DNA of 64,000 nucleotides from the NCBI RefSeq assembly GCF_051020985.1, contig NC_135002.1, positions 10,540,001 to 10,604,000 on the forward strand, in the 5' to 3' direction. Both the position numbers and the translations under genes were made by a program. Of this stretch, positions 25,821 through 37,080 are shown piece by piece (position 1 is the stretch's first letter; each line of letters starts with the position of its first letter). The stretch is from Nomia melanderi (Eukaryota > Arthropoda > Insecta > Hymenoptera > Halictidae). Under the pieces are notes generated by a model. That model was not told where the DNA came from. It saw only the letters and a program-made list of their open reading frames with translations, and made no database searches.

Positions 25821-26767
25821 CTGAAATATTAAACCATTTGTCATGTGAATACTCTTCCACAGATATACATATAAGTACACACGGTGCGCAGAAAGTTTAT
25901 TTTTCCAGGTAAAATAACGCACGCAGAGCTCTTCGAAACACATCCCATTTAAATATTAATAGACTGCGGATGTTTATGCAGATGCAGAGATTTTCACCAA
26001 CCAATTTATCGAAATTGAACTCCAGATAAAATGCCGTTGCGCTATTAGGTGTTCTATCACGTTTCAAGGAAGACGATGTTATTAAGTTTGATTAAACATT
26101 TCGCTATACTGAAATTTAATAAATCAACAATTTTATAAATGTGCAGAATCTGCATCTTACTTATTTAGTTTCTATGCAATTGAAAGAATTAGATCGACGT
26201 TTAGTAATATTGGTGACTTAATAAATTTTCAAAATGGAATGTATCAATTGTAATTTAATCTATATTTCGATTATTATTAATCTAGTTAAATCATATGCAC
26301 GAGTTTTGCACAGTATTATAATACAATAGATACATTTTGAGAACGAACGTTATCACATTATCGACATCAGACTTTGATACTTTCATCGTGTAAACAGAAG
26401 ATTAATAGTTTCTTATTAGTACAATAGAACTTCGATTGTATAAATTAATTAAGATCAAGGCGATTCGAATAATCAAATGCATAGTTTGTTTAATAAAACG
26501 CTAAAACAAATAAAAAACAGTGCATCACTGATTCAGATAATCAAGAGATGTTATGGTATTCAAAAATTCGATGTACACGTAATTCAGCTATGTGCAAATG
26601 AAGATTCCATTACTTGGAAAAATCTTCGCCCTCAAAGGGTTAAGAGACTGATGGGCAAGCTTTTTTAGGAGCGAGTCAAACAAAAAAGAAAAAACTACCG
26701 GCCAATATAATTTATTATAAAACTGAATAAGGACTCAACAAAATATTATTTTAAAAATTCTTTAATG

Positions 26768-27046
26768 CTAATGCGACGAATGAAGCTGTGACTGCATTTC
26801 TAAAAGTTCCGAACAATCGGGATCGAATCGGAATGTACTGATTCTGAAAAGTGAGTTTAAATGCTCATCTGTCAGTCTGTTTCTAACACACATTTTTCGA
26901 AGTTTCATTGTTGAAAACACTTGTTCACACATGTAGGATGAAGCAAACAGCATAAATTTTACTCGTGGAGTATCAAAAGCTTTTAATTCAATTTCTATTT
27001 CAGTTCTCACAACTATACCCTGACTTATTTCCAATTTTTTATAAAA
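26768..27046 (-). mobile_element. hAT-superfamily transposase relic (C-terminal dimerisation end)
   Basis: An open frame of about 93 codons ending in TAG at 26768-26770 reads FYKKLEISQGIVV, PRVKFMLFASSYMCEQVFS, TMKLRKMCVRNRLTDEHLNS and LFRIST. The pattern S-x-Y-x-C-E-x-x-F-S-x-M-K with R-x-R-L-T-D-E-H-L is the hAT C-terminal dimerisation region as found in ZBED5/SCAND3-like transposases. Only this tail is visible; the catalytic core and BED zinc finger are missing, so it is a dead 3' fragment. It lies in the intron between exons 4 and 5 of the SUEL-CUB-Sushi gene, same strand. Confidence 0.8.
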
Positions 27047-27149
27047 ATTAGAGCAATGCGTTTCCTAGAATTCGAAGGGTCTCCTAGTCTTGTGCAAGTG
27101 CACGAATTTAATTGAATATCAGTGCAAAATCCAAATTTTCAAGTGGCTT

Positions 27150-27183
27150 AATTTGACTTGTCCGGTAGTTTCAGCGTTAAATG
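27150..27183. repeat. isolated TTAA MITE end, family 2
   Basis: Reads CTTGTCCGGTAGTTTCAGCG followed by TTAA, like the right ends at 43665-43689 and 33866-33889. The rest of the element could not be delimited. It sits just upstream of the hAT relic. Confidence 0.4.
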
Positions 27184-27586
27184 AATTGGTTTAAAATACT
27201 GAAATTGAAAATTTCTATACTATGAGTATAAAATCTACAGCAGGCCGCAGTTTTCCCATCACTGGGTTAAGGTAAGCAACAGGAATTTATTTTCATCGAA
27301 GAGCGTCAGTGGTGCCGAGCATCCATTTTTCATCGAAATACGATATCGATCCAGCTTGAATCATTCACGCGGATCGGCGAGATGACCGGACACGCGCGTG
27401 TCGTGCCTCTGCACCGAAAATGATCTCCCGCGACGTTATTTCTGGATGAAAGGGAGATCGATTGCGCAATTCGTCGACGTACGACCGTCTCGAGTTCCGA
27501 TGATTTGCGTGTCTCGATCGTATTTCTTCGATCGCGATGCAGAAGAAAGAAGGCACGCGCGATCGTCACTCTCCGCTGGGGCTGAC

Positions 27587-27769
27587 CTTGATATTGCAAG
27601 AAAAATCCCCGGGCCGTGTAGAGCCTCTTCGAGGCGACAAGGTCGAGCGTGACCACGTTCGAATCCGAGAGGATCTTGAGACCTGCCGCGGTACCGCAAT
27701 ACTCAAGCAGCGTTCTTCCTCTTTCGCGCACTCTGACGACGTCCACGCAGCTACCGTCCACTTCCGGTC
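27587..27769 (-). CDS. SUEL-CUB-Sushi protein, exon 4: second half of CUB domain
   Basis: 183-nt exon, acceptor GATTTTCAG|GACCGG, donor CAAG|GTCAGC, phase 1 at both ends. It reads GPEVDGSCVDVVRVRERG, then LLEYCGT, ILSDSNVVTLDLV and ARGFFLQYQ. This is the second CUB cysteine pair and closing beta strands (DxxxV, YCG, GFxLxY). Together with exon 3 it makes one complete CUB domain of about 110 residues. The long antisense and alternative frames over this exon are shadows. Confidence 0.88.
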
Positions 27770-27847
27770 CTGAAAATCAAACAATTTTTTAATTGATAGA
27801 TGAATCTAAAAAATTGAATTGTAATATTTTTAATATTTGTTCAACGT

Positions 27848-28040
27848 TTAACACTAGGTTTACGGAACCCGTCAATTTGATGAATATTGAATTTTTTAAA
27901 CATTATTTAGTAGTAGTTTAAGTTGATCTTGATTCGTGCAATTACGCAAATACGCATTGCAATACGCTGGTTTTGAAGTTACAATTCTCTAGGAACAATA
28001 GACTAAAGTATAGAATAAATGTCCGTAAATCTAGTGTTAA
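27848..28040 (+). repeat. TTAA MITE, family 1 (193 bp)
   Basis: Starts TTAACACTAGGTTTACGGA and ends CCGTAAATCTAGTGTTAA, which is the inverse of the start: an 18-bp terminal inverted repeat with one mismatch. The interior shares GTCAATTTGA, TTGATTCGTGCAATTA and GGAACAATAGA with the copy at 33541-33763. It lies in intron 3 of the SUEL-CUB-Sushi gene. No coding capacity. Confidence 0.75.
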
Positions 28041-28755
28041 TATTCTTTAGATACTGAATAATCATTAAAAGCTGAATACAATGATAGTATCGTGAATTTC
28101 TCAATAAAGAAATTGAATATGAAATTAATATCAATGAGTTCATTCATTAAACTAAAGTTTTCATAATTATTGATGTTTTAAATAACATTACTTTCTTCAC
28201 CTATCGTGTCTTTTACAGTACTAATTAAAGATTATTTTCATGTACCTTGTCATTGATAATTAATTAAAAACCAAAAAGAATGTTATTTATTGATCGCGGA
28301 AGAATAATCTTTAATTTGAACTCAAAAGAATGGGTTACATTTATTTTGAGGGTTTCATTCCCTAATCAAATTCATTTAAACCAAATATTAATTTTTACCC
28401 CGAACTAGGGAAGATCGCACATGATTTCCCGTAGAAATCTTTCAACAGTTTGACATTAAAAGTCCTGGAAAGTGTAATATTCAATCACACAAAACAGCAT
28501 AAAATCTTTTCTGCTAATGAAACGAGTTACGGAACGCATCATTTCACGTGTTACACGAATCGTTCGAAGCGGCCAGAAGTTTGAAACCTCGAATGGAACA
28601 AGGCCGTGGTCGACCGAGGCAATTCATCTTCTTTAGAGGCCAGCTCTGGCGCTCATGATTTTTAAATCGATTCCCCTCAGGATCCACTCGGCTTAATTAC
28701 CGGAGGTTACAGGAGGAGTAGCAACGGGGGTGAGCGCACGTCGATCGATACTTAC

Positions 28756-28932
28756 CCCGTATATCTAGGTCGTGGAAAGTGAGGACGATCCTGTGGCCAG
28801 GAGCGGACCTGAAGGTCCATCCGCATGTATTCTCGCCGAGGTAGTAAAGCGGATAACCGGGTGAGTTCACGAAACCACCCTCACCCTGCGTCACCTTCAG
28901 ATCCTCGTTGCAATATTTTCTGACGGAACTCT
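28756..28932 (-). CDS. SUEL-CUB-Sushi protein, exon 3: first half of CUB domain
   Basis: 177-nt exon, acceptor GCCGTTTCAG|AGAGTT, donor ACGGG|GTAAGT, phase 1 at both ends. Residues 172-231 hold the start of a CUB domain: cysteine 179 in RKYCNEDL, then GEGGFVNSPGYPLYY, the ENTCGWTF motif and RIVLTFHDLDIRG. All are standard CUB landmarks (first cysteine pair, SPGYP, CxW and LxFxxxD). CUB domains mediate extracellular protein-protein contact, often Ca2+-dependent. Confidence 0.88.
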
Positions 28933-31680
28933 CTGAAACGGCCAAAGAAGAAGAGTGAACTCGGTATTCGTAATTTTAGTATAAATTATAATCGATCGCC
29001 ATTTCATCGTTGCGAAACGTTGACCATAATTTCATTTTCTTACGTTCCTTTCTTGATTCTCTTATCTTTCTTGTATTTATTTATTAATTTATTCGCTTCG
29101 AGTTACGCTTTCGCGAGTGACTACTCTCCAAACAAGCCAATTCTAACGCGTCGACGAGAAGTTTCATTTTATTTATAATACTTACTCTTTCATAACAAAG
29201 TTAAGACAATATTAAAACTAATGATGTAAAATTTCATGTCACACTACCCATACCACACTACTATATATTACTTGTGTTCCTAAACATTCCCATTCAACAT
29301 CAATCTCCCAATTATCCTCAATTAATTCGTAAGCTCCAGTTGCCCCGACTGCAGCACTCAAATCGTTAAAAATAAAAGAAACACAACGAAGAACAAACAA
29401 CCCTCAAGAAAACGAATGCACGAGGGCGTCACGCGAGCATAAATAAATTCTTGTTTCGCGATCCGGTTACAGTCTCCCGAGAGGAATGGCAAACGAAATT
29501 TCCACCCCGTCCGAATGGGTGAATTATCGTCGCTCGGAGAAGTAAGGGGATGAAGGGACAGAGAAAGGGAAAGAAAAAAAAAGAAAACGAGAGTATAAAT
29601 TATCACCGGGCACGGGAAAATCCTATTTTCCACGCTTCGATTCGGCCCGATTGAATTACCGCCCCCGTGCGCGTCCCCGGGGGTGTATTGTTCGTCGGAG
29701 GACGACACCGAGGACGGCATAAGGACGCGCGACCCGACATCTGCATCCGTTTCGGTCCATTTGTCGATTTCAAGTGTGACTACGGCCGACGTTGCGCTGT
29801 GTCGGTCGCTCGACGAGGGTGTCCTTGCTCCAGTTTCCATTCGGGGATGAAACACGGAGCGCAGCTACACCAGGAAGGAGGGCTGACACCGCTCGCACGG
29901 GAGAGGGGCGGCTTTAGAGCGATTCCCCGCCGCTTTCCATGATGAGACCCTCGCTGTCTCTCGGCTACTCGTTCCGCGAAGGATTCATCTCTAGGGATGA
30001 GTTTCCGTTTGCGAACACGGAGTCGCTGGGAAATTGTAATTGTTACCGTTGCCAGGTCCTTTTCGGCAAATTCTGTGCCGTAATTCGTTAGGGATTAGTT
30101 TTCATCAGTTTTATTCGACCCTCCTATGTCACGAAGTGAAAACATCAGTTTCAAATATTTTTTGAACTTAAATGTCTTCGTTTAAATTCTTTATAGATTG
30201 TTTTACTACCTAAGACTCTCTCTGAGGTATTTGTATCTTTTGTTTCAGTCCTTGAGTTGATTCTAATTTTTAATTTTGAGGATTTTGTTATTACATTTTA
30301 CTTAGTATTGTTTGATGTTGCTGTGATATATTGTTCATTCAATGGATGGTTAAGGACGTTATTACCGAGTTTAGAATGCGATATTGATCTTTAGTTATTT
30401 ATTTTTGTTAAGATGATTATTCAAGCTGCGGAATTTGTATTTAGACGATATTTTTCCCTTGGGAATTCTGTCGAAATTATGGTAGCATTAGAGAGCTTGG
30501 ATTCCAAAGCGTTTAAGTATTTTCCCCTGCGAAAGTTCGCTCTTTTCACACGTTTTGCATTCAGATAGTTTCCCGCCCCTTATGATGCCGCGGTGCGCGC
30601 CATTGCATAGAAATAAGGGATCAACGCGTCCTTTAAGGATCTTTTCCGTCTGTTGTTACAAAACACGTTGTCGTTTTCCAAAAGAGTTCGCCGCCTTTGT
30701 AGAGCTTTCCGTGGAGCATCTAATCCTCTGGGATTTCAAACTGCAACTATCCGAAAATCACATTCCTAGCTCCTAACCATCGTTCTCGACTTAATAAATA
30801 CTGTTGTATAACAAATAAAACTCTCCAAAATTATCAAAACGTAATCAAATGTAAAAAACCATTTCACCTTTTTAGTTTATACTGAATCGAAATATTTCTT
30901 CCTATTTCCTTCAAGTTTCTTTAAACAAATATCTGCAATCTCCATTGATTAAAAGTTGTTTTGAAAATGTTGCTGGTAATAAAACTTTTGAACCGTGTTG
31001 TTAGAAGTATAGTGCCGAACACTGGATGTTGAAGGCGGTAAACTGGTAGGTATCGGAAAAAGTTCATGTCGTTTTCTTATTAGGAATTAACCTGGCTCCT
31101 ATTTCAATTAGTATTTCACTAAATCAATAATCAAAATTAGTATTAGCAGCAAGTTATGTTTATGCTATGGGCATCAAATAATATAAAATCAATGTGCAAA
31201 AACGTTCTCTGCCCTTTAAGTTTGATTCAAGAATCCGCACGGACTTTTTCCGGTACCTAATAGTATGGAATTGTTTCGAAACCAAGAGAAATTGATTTTA
31301 GCGGTAGTCAGGAGCGTGGACAATGTTTTTCAAGATAACGATCAGGAAACGTGTCACACGTGTCGTCCCGTGCATTCACCGCGTCCGATTGAGACGAGCT
31401 GATATTTATTTTTACCTATCTAGATCGCAGATTATCGATTGAACACGACTGGAAATCCGCTATTCCGCGTGGAGGAAGTATCGTGCGTGTGCGAGGCCGA
31501 TTAAAGCGCGCATACTTCCTGTTTCTCACGCGATTTTCGATTACTTCTCACCAACACAGAAAAATCAATCGAACCATTGTCTTTCTCATTCAAACATTAT
31601 CTTCCTACAATTTCAAACTGTAGGAGACTTTCGTAAAACGTGTCCCACCCTTTTAAAAATTAGAATTTACTTCGATTTAC
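28933..31680 (-). other. intron 2 of the SUEL-CUB-Sushi gene
   Basis: 2748-bp intron. A CpG-rich block at about 29400-29980 interrupts AT-rich sequence and carries open frames on both strands. The minus-strand one begins MFHPRMETGARTPSSSDRHS, which could be an alternative first exon, but no convincing donor with matching phase was found. The rest shows nothing specific. Confidence 0.45.
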
Positions 31681-31784
31681 CTGGAATGCAGGCGTATTTC
31701 AGTCGCAGAGCGGCAGGGTTCCAATAGGCAGCGCCCGGATGATCGGTAACGAAGTGGTATGGACAATGCTTCTGTCCAGAACAC
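31681..31784 (-). CDS. SUEL-CUB-Sushi protein, exon 2: end of SUEL domain
   Basis: 104-nt exon, acceptor TGCGTTTCAG|GTGTTC and donor CCAG|GTAAAT. Its first base completes the Arg codon split with exon 1, then residues 138-171 read CSGQKHCPYHF, HPGAAYWNP and LRLKYACIP. These supply the last cysteines of the SUEL domain (C-x5-C and the closing KYAC, equivalent to the usual KYLxVxYxC). Leaving phase is 1. The intron above it is 4605 bp. Confidence 0.85.
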
Positions 31785-32055
31785 CTGAAACGCAAAAAGT
31801 AAACCTTGCAGGTTTTAATTGAACAAACGAATTCGTATAATAATTCCTCGAGGTCCATTAAGTATTCAGAGTAACCGAAAAACTGCAAATTTGCAAGAAC
31901 CTTTCTAAGGTTAGCTAATTCTAGTATAAATCACTAACAAACTTATAAAAGCAAATCGTGGTAAACGAAAGGAGCATGTTTGACGAAACAGAAACGACGC
32001 TTCAACTTAACTACTCCAAGCTTCAATTTCTGTCGTTAATTACAGCACTGTTCAC

Positions 32056-32541
32056 TTAACACGATTGCCACGGTGATCATAAATGACCTTTCAAATTCCT
32101 TGAGCACAGTTACAAGAAGAAACCTGATATCGAATCAAAATATTTAGTAACAAGAGTAACTAAGGAACAGTGTAACGTGAGAACTATGATACGAAATCAT
32201 TAATAATTCATTCTAATACCATTTGCCTTTGTTATGAAAGAACAAGTAACATTATACGGAACGCTAAAAATTCCTCTAGCGGTCAACGTGTTAACCAGTT
32301 AACTGCGTTTGGCGAGTACACATGTTATCTTAAAGCTTGAGATGATACTAATTCTTTCAACGATGAATTCTTCATTTTTCCACATGAACATGTAATTCTT
32401 TTCTGTTTTGTATTGGGTTTGCATTCAAATATACCGTAGGTGCATTTGTCCTGCGTTTGACGAGAATGTACTTCATTTTTTTATTTTTGCGCGCGCAAAA
32501 CAAAAGATCATTGAAACTAAATTCTAGTGTTAACAGGTTAA
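32056..32541 (+). repeat. composite repeat: two TTAA modules side by side, copy A
   Basis: Module 1 (32056-32294) is a family 3 element from TTAACACGATTGCCACGGTG to GGTCAACGTGTTAA. Module 2 (about 32291-32541) runs from TTAACCAGTTAACTGCG through ATGATACTAATT and CAACGATGAATTCTT to GTTAACAGGTTAAGTG. The same two modules lie in the same order at 54453-54918. Confidence 0.72.
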
Positions 32542-33540
32542 GTGCAAAACAGAAGATAGGATAAATCTATAGAATCGTGCATTAAAAAGAGGACTCCGTT
32601 CGCGAGCGGATTCGCGTACTTCGCGTGGCAGGGTAGAGATTGTATCGATTGCTCGCTCCGGATTCGTCAATTAAATACGCGACGCCGATCATTAAAGCGT
32701 CTACCGGGTGTTGAAAGCGCGAGTGCCCTGCGCGCAAGGGCGACGCCGAAATCGGGATTGTTTTCGAATCGTGATGATTGCTGCATGGAGATCGAAAGTG
32801 TACCGGCTGGTGTCGAGGCAGGGTAGGGACAATGGCCGAGGGACGATTTTCACCCCTCTCGCCGGGACACGGCCAAGTGTTTCCCCTCTCTTGACGATGT
32901 TATCGGTCCGCAGCCTCCATGCCGGAAATAAAGGGGAAATAACGTTTCGCGCACCACCCACGCGAAAAGAATTCCTTTGAATTTTTTTGTCGAGGAGCCT
33001 GCCGGCTGCCTTTGGCCCGTGACTCTTTCATTCGAGCCATTTTTCCCGACGTACGGACAAACAAGGTTGTATAAACGACTCCCGCAACTGATCGCCAGAT
33101 GGTTTTCCTCTTATCTTTTCGTACAAATTTCGAAAACGCGTTTTTTACGATTTTGATCATTTTATGCTTTAGACCGCTCATTAGTGAACTTTATCGAACA
33201 GACATTTAGGAAGGTTTCTTTCCAGAAACTGTGAAAGCAGAAATCCAAGATGAGTAATTTTCAGCGGTCAGTTTTAGTGTTAACATGCACGCTATAGTCT
33301 CCATTACACGACCATTTATAATATTAAATATTTTAGTGAACAATCTTGGAAAAACTACCCTGAGATTCACCACACGCGAATTTAGCTGTAAGAAAGAAAA
33401 TAAATCATCTAAGAAATCTTATGGTATAACATTTTCTCATTTTTACCAAGGGTACTGTACATAATTTAGTTTTTCTATTAAAAGAACTGGTAGAAGTTTA
33501 ACACGAGAACTAGTTTCCTTGTTTCACAATTATTCATACT

Positions 33541-33763
33541 TTAACACTAGATTTACGGAATCAGTCAATTTGACGAATATTGAGTTCTATAAACATTAAT
33601 TAATAATAGTTTAAATCGATTTTGATTCGTGCAATTATGTGAATACGTATTGCAATATTATGGTTTTGAAGCTGTAATTCTCGTGATTTATATAGACGAA
33701 CATTTAGTTTTCTAGGAACAATAGAACAAAGTGTAGAATAAACACCCGTAAATCTAGCGTTAA
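33541..33763 (+). repeat. TTAA MITE, family 1 (223 bp)
   Basis: Starts TTAACACTAGATTTACGG and ends CCGTAAATCTAGCGTTAA, an inverted match with one difference. It is the longer version of the 27848-28040 element, with an extra ~30 bp (ATATAGACGAACATTTAG) in the right half. Same orientation. Confidence 0.78.
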
Positions 33764-33889
33764 AAGCATTGAATATTCGAAATGATTTCGAAAGTAAATA
33801 GTTCCTGAAGAAACAGAAAATAATCTATTGTTACTATTTTTATAGCGATTATACACCAATCATATTAAATGCTCGGTGGTTCTAGTGTT
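33764..33889. repeat. partial TTAA MITE, family 2
   Basis: Directly follows the family 1 copy and ends GCTCGGTGGTTCTAGTGTTAA, the family 2 right end. The left end is not distinct. Confidence 0.4.
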
Positions 33890-34522
33890 AAGGCAGTCTC
33901 GTCTAGAAGGAGTTAATAGGAAATTGTAGATCGTTAAAGGTTAATAATTTTGCACAGGAAGAGGGAACGGTACACGAATTCGTCGTTCCGCTGCCAAGAC
34001 ACTCGGCGAACTCGATCCCGAAAGGGTGGCCGGGGGGAGGGAACGGCCGGCTCCCTCCGGGATCGCGGCTGCAACCCCTTATTTGCAAAGTTCATCGAGC
34101 TGTGCTCCTCGCGCGCGATGCACTCCCTCGGAAACGATTTCTCCTTCGACGGGCATCGAACGTCGCTCAAAAGGCAATTAAAACTTCGCGCACGCTTTGC
34201 TGGCACACATCAAACGACGATTTTGCGTGTTCGAGATTTCTTTACTTGTCGGTCGTGGGTTCCGCGTCGCACAAAGGACTCGATCCCGGCCGTGAATGTT
34301 CGCCGGCCCAGTGAAAAAAACGTCGAGTGGCGATTCCTCGCGAGAGACGGGAGGAGAAGCAAGGGGTGTCGGCTAATTCCGCGGGATTGCTTTCGGCCGC
34401 GGTTCCATTCGACGTTGATCCCTCTCCTCTAACCATCCCCGATGCATTTTTCGAGCGGCGACATTCATCGCTGACAACACATCGGATTCGATGTGTCGTT
34501 CATCGGAAAATTGAGAAAGTTC

Positions 34523-34961
34523 AGACTCGCTAGGCTCGCTGAACGCGTCAATTTAATGTATATTGAATTTTCTAACACTAGACTTATGGACATTTATTTA
34601 TAGTTCGTTCTATCGTTTCTAGAAAAATTGATGTTTGTTCATTTAGATCTTGGAAATTAGAGGTTTGGGAGTAGATAACTAAGACATATATTTGCGCAAC
34701 TGCATCACTCAAGATCAACCTAAACATTTGTGAAATAATGTTTATGAAATTCAACATGAGTGAAATTGACTTGTTCCGTACATCTAGTGTTAAAGATCAT
34801 GTAAATATTTACGTCGATTTTGATTGATGTAGTTACATGAATATGTATCCACATTGCCTGTTTTTAAACCTCTAGTTTTCAAGATCTGAATGAACGAACA
34901 TGAATTTTTCTTGGGACAATGGAATAAACTGTGTCATAAGTATCTGTAAATCTAGTGTTAA
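34523..34961 (+). repeat. TTAA MITE, family 1, outer copy split by a nested insertion
   Basis: The left piece (34523-34572) reads GCTAGG, GAACGCGTCAATTT and ATATTGAATTTT, matching the first 50 bp of the 27848 copy. The right piece (34794-34961) continues with the middle and right half (TTTTGATTGATGTAGTTAC, then TGTAAATCTAGTGTTAA). The two pieces are separated by the inner element at 34573-34793. Confidence 0.7.
34573..34793 (-). repeat. TTAA MITE, family 1, inner nested copy (221 bp)
   Basis: Bounded by TAACACTAGACTTATGGAC and CATCTAGTGTTAA. Read on the minus strand it begins TTAACACTAGATGTACGGAA and follows the family 1 interior, so it inserted in opposite orientation into the outer copy. 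The target is the TTAA that other copies keep at the same place (ATTTTTTAAACATT in 27848-28040). The left TTAA has decayed to CTAA. Confidence 0.75.
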
Positions 34962-36389
34962 TTAAAATTTGTTCGAAGTATGCTCTTTAACAAGCTAGAA
35001 ATGATAGATTGATATATAACAGTATTGCTTTTGTATCGGCGACCCTGTATTTTTTATTCACCCTTTACACTCGACAATATTTGTCACTATAAATATTGAA
35101 TATTCTCTGACGGAATGTTGATGATAGTTTTGACAAGTAACATAAAGAAGCATTATAGACGAGACTATTGTATTTCAATGTTCCACGTGTTGATCGATAA
35201 AAGTCGTCTCTCGAGTGCAAGAGGTTAATTATTTTCATAATTGTATTGAATTTCCGTGTTAATTATCGTTAAGCGTGTAAACTGTTTTAGTTTATGTTAA
35301 AACGTTCATCGTAGACTTTGTAATATGGACATTTGTTAAACAACAGGATTTTTATTCTTGGGAATTGATTAACTTAAATTTAATTTAAATGATAGTCGTC
35401 GAACTGCTAATGGACATACGAGAAAAGTTTGAAATTAGGATCGGAGAAAATGTAAATTTGCAGTTGAAATCTTGAACTTTGAACCAACTTCTCGAGAAGT
35501 TGCTGTTATTATTATTTTGAGCGGCACGAGTGCTCTCGGTGGAGTAATTTTTATCTGTTAAGCGCTGTCGTTCGACGTATCGATTTGCGATTAGATGTGA
35601 ATCAGGTCGTAAAAAGCAACATTTATTTCGACTGCGCACATTCGCACGGCTGAGAACGGTTTTCTAGTCCTGTGGTCTACGCGCCGGTAACCGTATATTC
35701 ATTACGCACACCTTTCCTTGCGGATGCTTAGTGGGTGACTCAAATTACCAGCGGCAAGTCGTTATTGTGTCGAAATGCGACGAAAACCGAGCGAAGCGTA
35801 CCCATGGGAATCCTCAAAACTTCGGAGAACACTATCTCGAACATTCGACCAACTTACTAACAGGTATTACCTACTCTAAACACGATAGTGCCCAAACTTT
35901 CTCCATCCCCAAGATTCTTCCCTTTCCACAACCGGTTTAAAGCAATAATAAAATAAATCTATAAATTTTAAATTGTAATATCATGGTACAAGGAATGGCT
36001 GATTTCAACGTTGCTTCTTCAATAAAATATAACACAAATCTTCAACTACAAATACTTCAATAAAATCTACAAATTTAAAAGTATCAGATCATAGCACAAG
36101 TAAAGCCTAATTTCAACATTCTTACCCCAATAAAACATTAAACATAAACATAAAACTACAAACATCTCAATAAAACGTATAAATTCAGGAAATCTACAAG
36201 TATCCAAAACTCTCAACAAAGGGAGCCTTCCACATCGAACCTTCAAGTACCAAGGAAAAAGAATACTATATTCTAACCTTTTGTTATCCCTATAACTCAA
36301 TTACTCTATTTCCCATTCCAAACACGAAAATCTGACGTCACCAGAACGACGACACTCCTCCTCAAAGGGTGAAAAGGTGGAAGGCTTAC

Positions 36390-36799
36390 CTCCTATTCAC
36401 CGATTCCCGGATATCCACCGCGCGCACCCCTTCCTGCTCGGGGTCCTCGACGTAATTCCCCTTGAGCCTCTTGTTCTTCAGCTCCGCGCTACCTCTCTTC
36501 AAGGACATCCCCTTCGGCAGCAGCTTCTGCGTGTCACGTCCGCAGATATGAGTGAGGTTCGGCAGGTAATCCGCTTCGACGATGAATATGAACGCTTTCA
36601 GGGACCTGCAGGTGAGCCGGACGACGCCGTGCGAGCAGTGCTCCTCTTGGATCAGCTCCATATAGCCGCCTGGCAGCCGGACACTCTTCAGGACCTTGGT
36701 GAACGAAGGCTGGGTGCTCGCGAAGCCTGTCGAGCACCTCGTAATCGCCAGCAGTAGCAGTAGCAGCAGGCTCGTCAGGGTCGTTGCTCCTGGCGCCAT
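36390..36799 (-). CDS. SUEL-CUB-Sushi protein, exon 1: signal peptide and start of SUEL lectin-like domain
   Basis: First coding exon: 136 codons plus two bases. The ATG sits in a strong context (GACCATGG). Residues 1-25 form a signal peptide (MAPGATTLTS, then a run of seven Leu). From about residue 54 a SUEL (sea-urchin-egg-lectin/RBL) domain begins: HCSHGVVRLTC, then FIFIVEADY, an N-glycosylation sequon NLT at 81-83, and HICG. A Lys/Arg-rich insert follows. The donor is AATAGGAG|GTAAGC. The protein is predicted to be secreted or anchored at the cell surface. SUEL domains bind carbohydrate in some proteins and act in cell adhesion or receptor ectodomains (latrophilin, EVA-1). I do not recognise a gene symbol. 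The order signal peptide, SUEL, CUB, Sushi is inferred by joining five exons whose phases all agree. Confidence 0.85.
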
Positions 36800-37080
36800 G
36801 GTCGTTGATCATCACAGAGATCGGAGGGAGTCCTCTCGAGATCGGTCTTAAAATTAGCTTCCCCCTCGAGATCGAGCCGGAGAAGCTCAAGTGCGCGCCG
36901 ATACCGCGGTCACCAGCTTCCTTCCTGTCGGCGGCCACCGCTCTGCTTCTATGCAGGCTCTGTTGGTTCTCCGCGGTCCACTCGGACCCTTGAGGACCAC
37001 TTCGCGGGACCAGGTCGTCGTCCCTGCTCCCTGGTTTCTTCAAGAACGCCGAGTGACGCGGAAAACTTTTCTGTGAAGTT
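36800..37080 (-). promoter_or_regulatory. presumed 5' UTR and promoter of the SUEL-CUB-Sushi gene
   Basis: GC- and CpG-richer sequence directly upstream of the strong-context ATG. The overlapping long frames on both strands here have no coherent protein content. No clear TATA box was seen. The role is inferred from position. Confidence 0.4.

Larger units (their letters stand above)
31785..36389 (-). other. intron 1 of the SUEL-CUB-Sushi gene, repeat-rich
   Basis: 4605-bp intron with GT-AG ends. It holds a composite repeat (32056-32541), a 223-bp MITE (33541-33763) followed by another MITE end (up to about 33889), a nested MITE pair (34523-34961), and two CpG-rich blocks (about 32590-33050 and 33960-34550). 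The CpG blocks contain long frames on both strands that look like composition artefacts; they could be intronic enhancers or alternative promoters. Confidence 0.6.

Noticed and set aside
36377..36757. 126-codon plus-strand frame antisense to the SUEL exon 1
   Set aside because: Antisense shadow of an exon with a clear signal peptide and SUEL motif.
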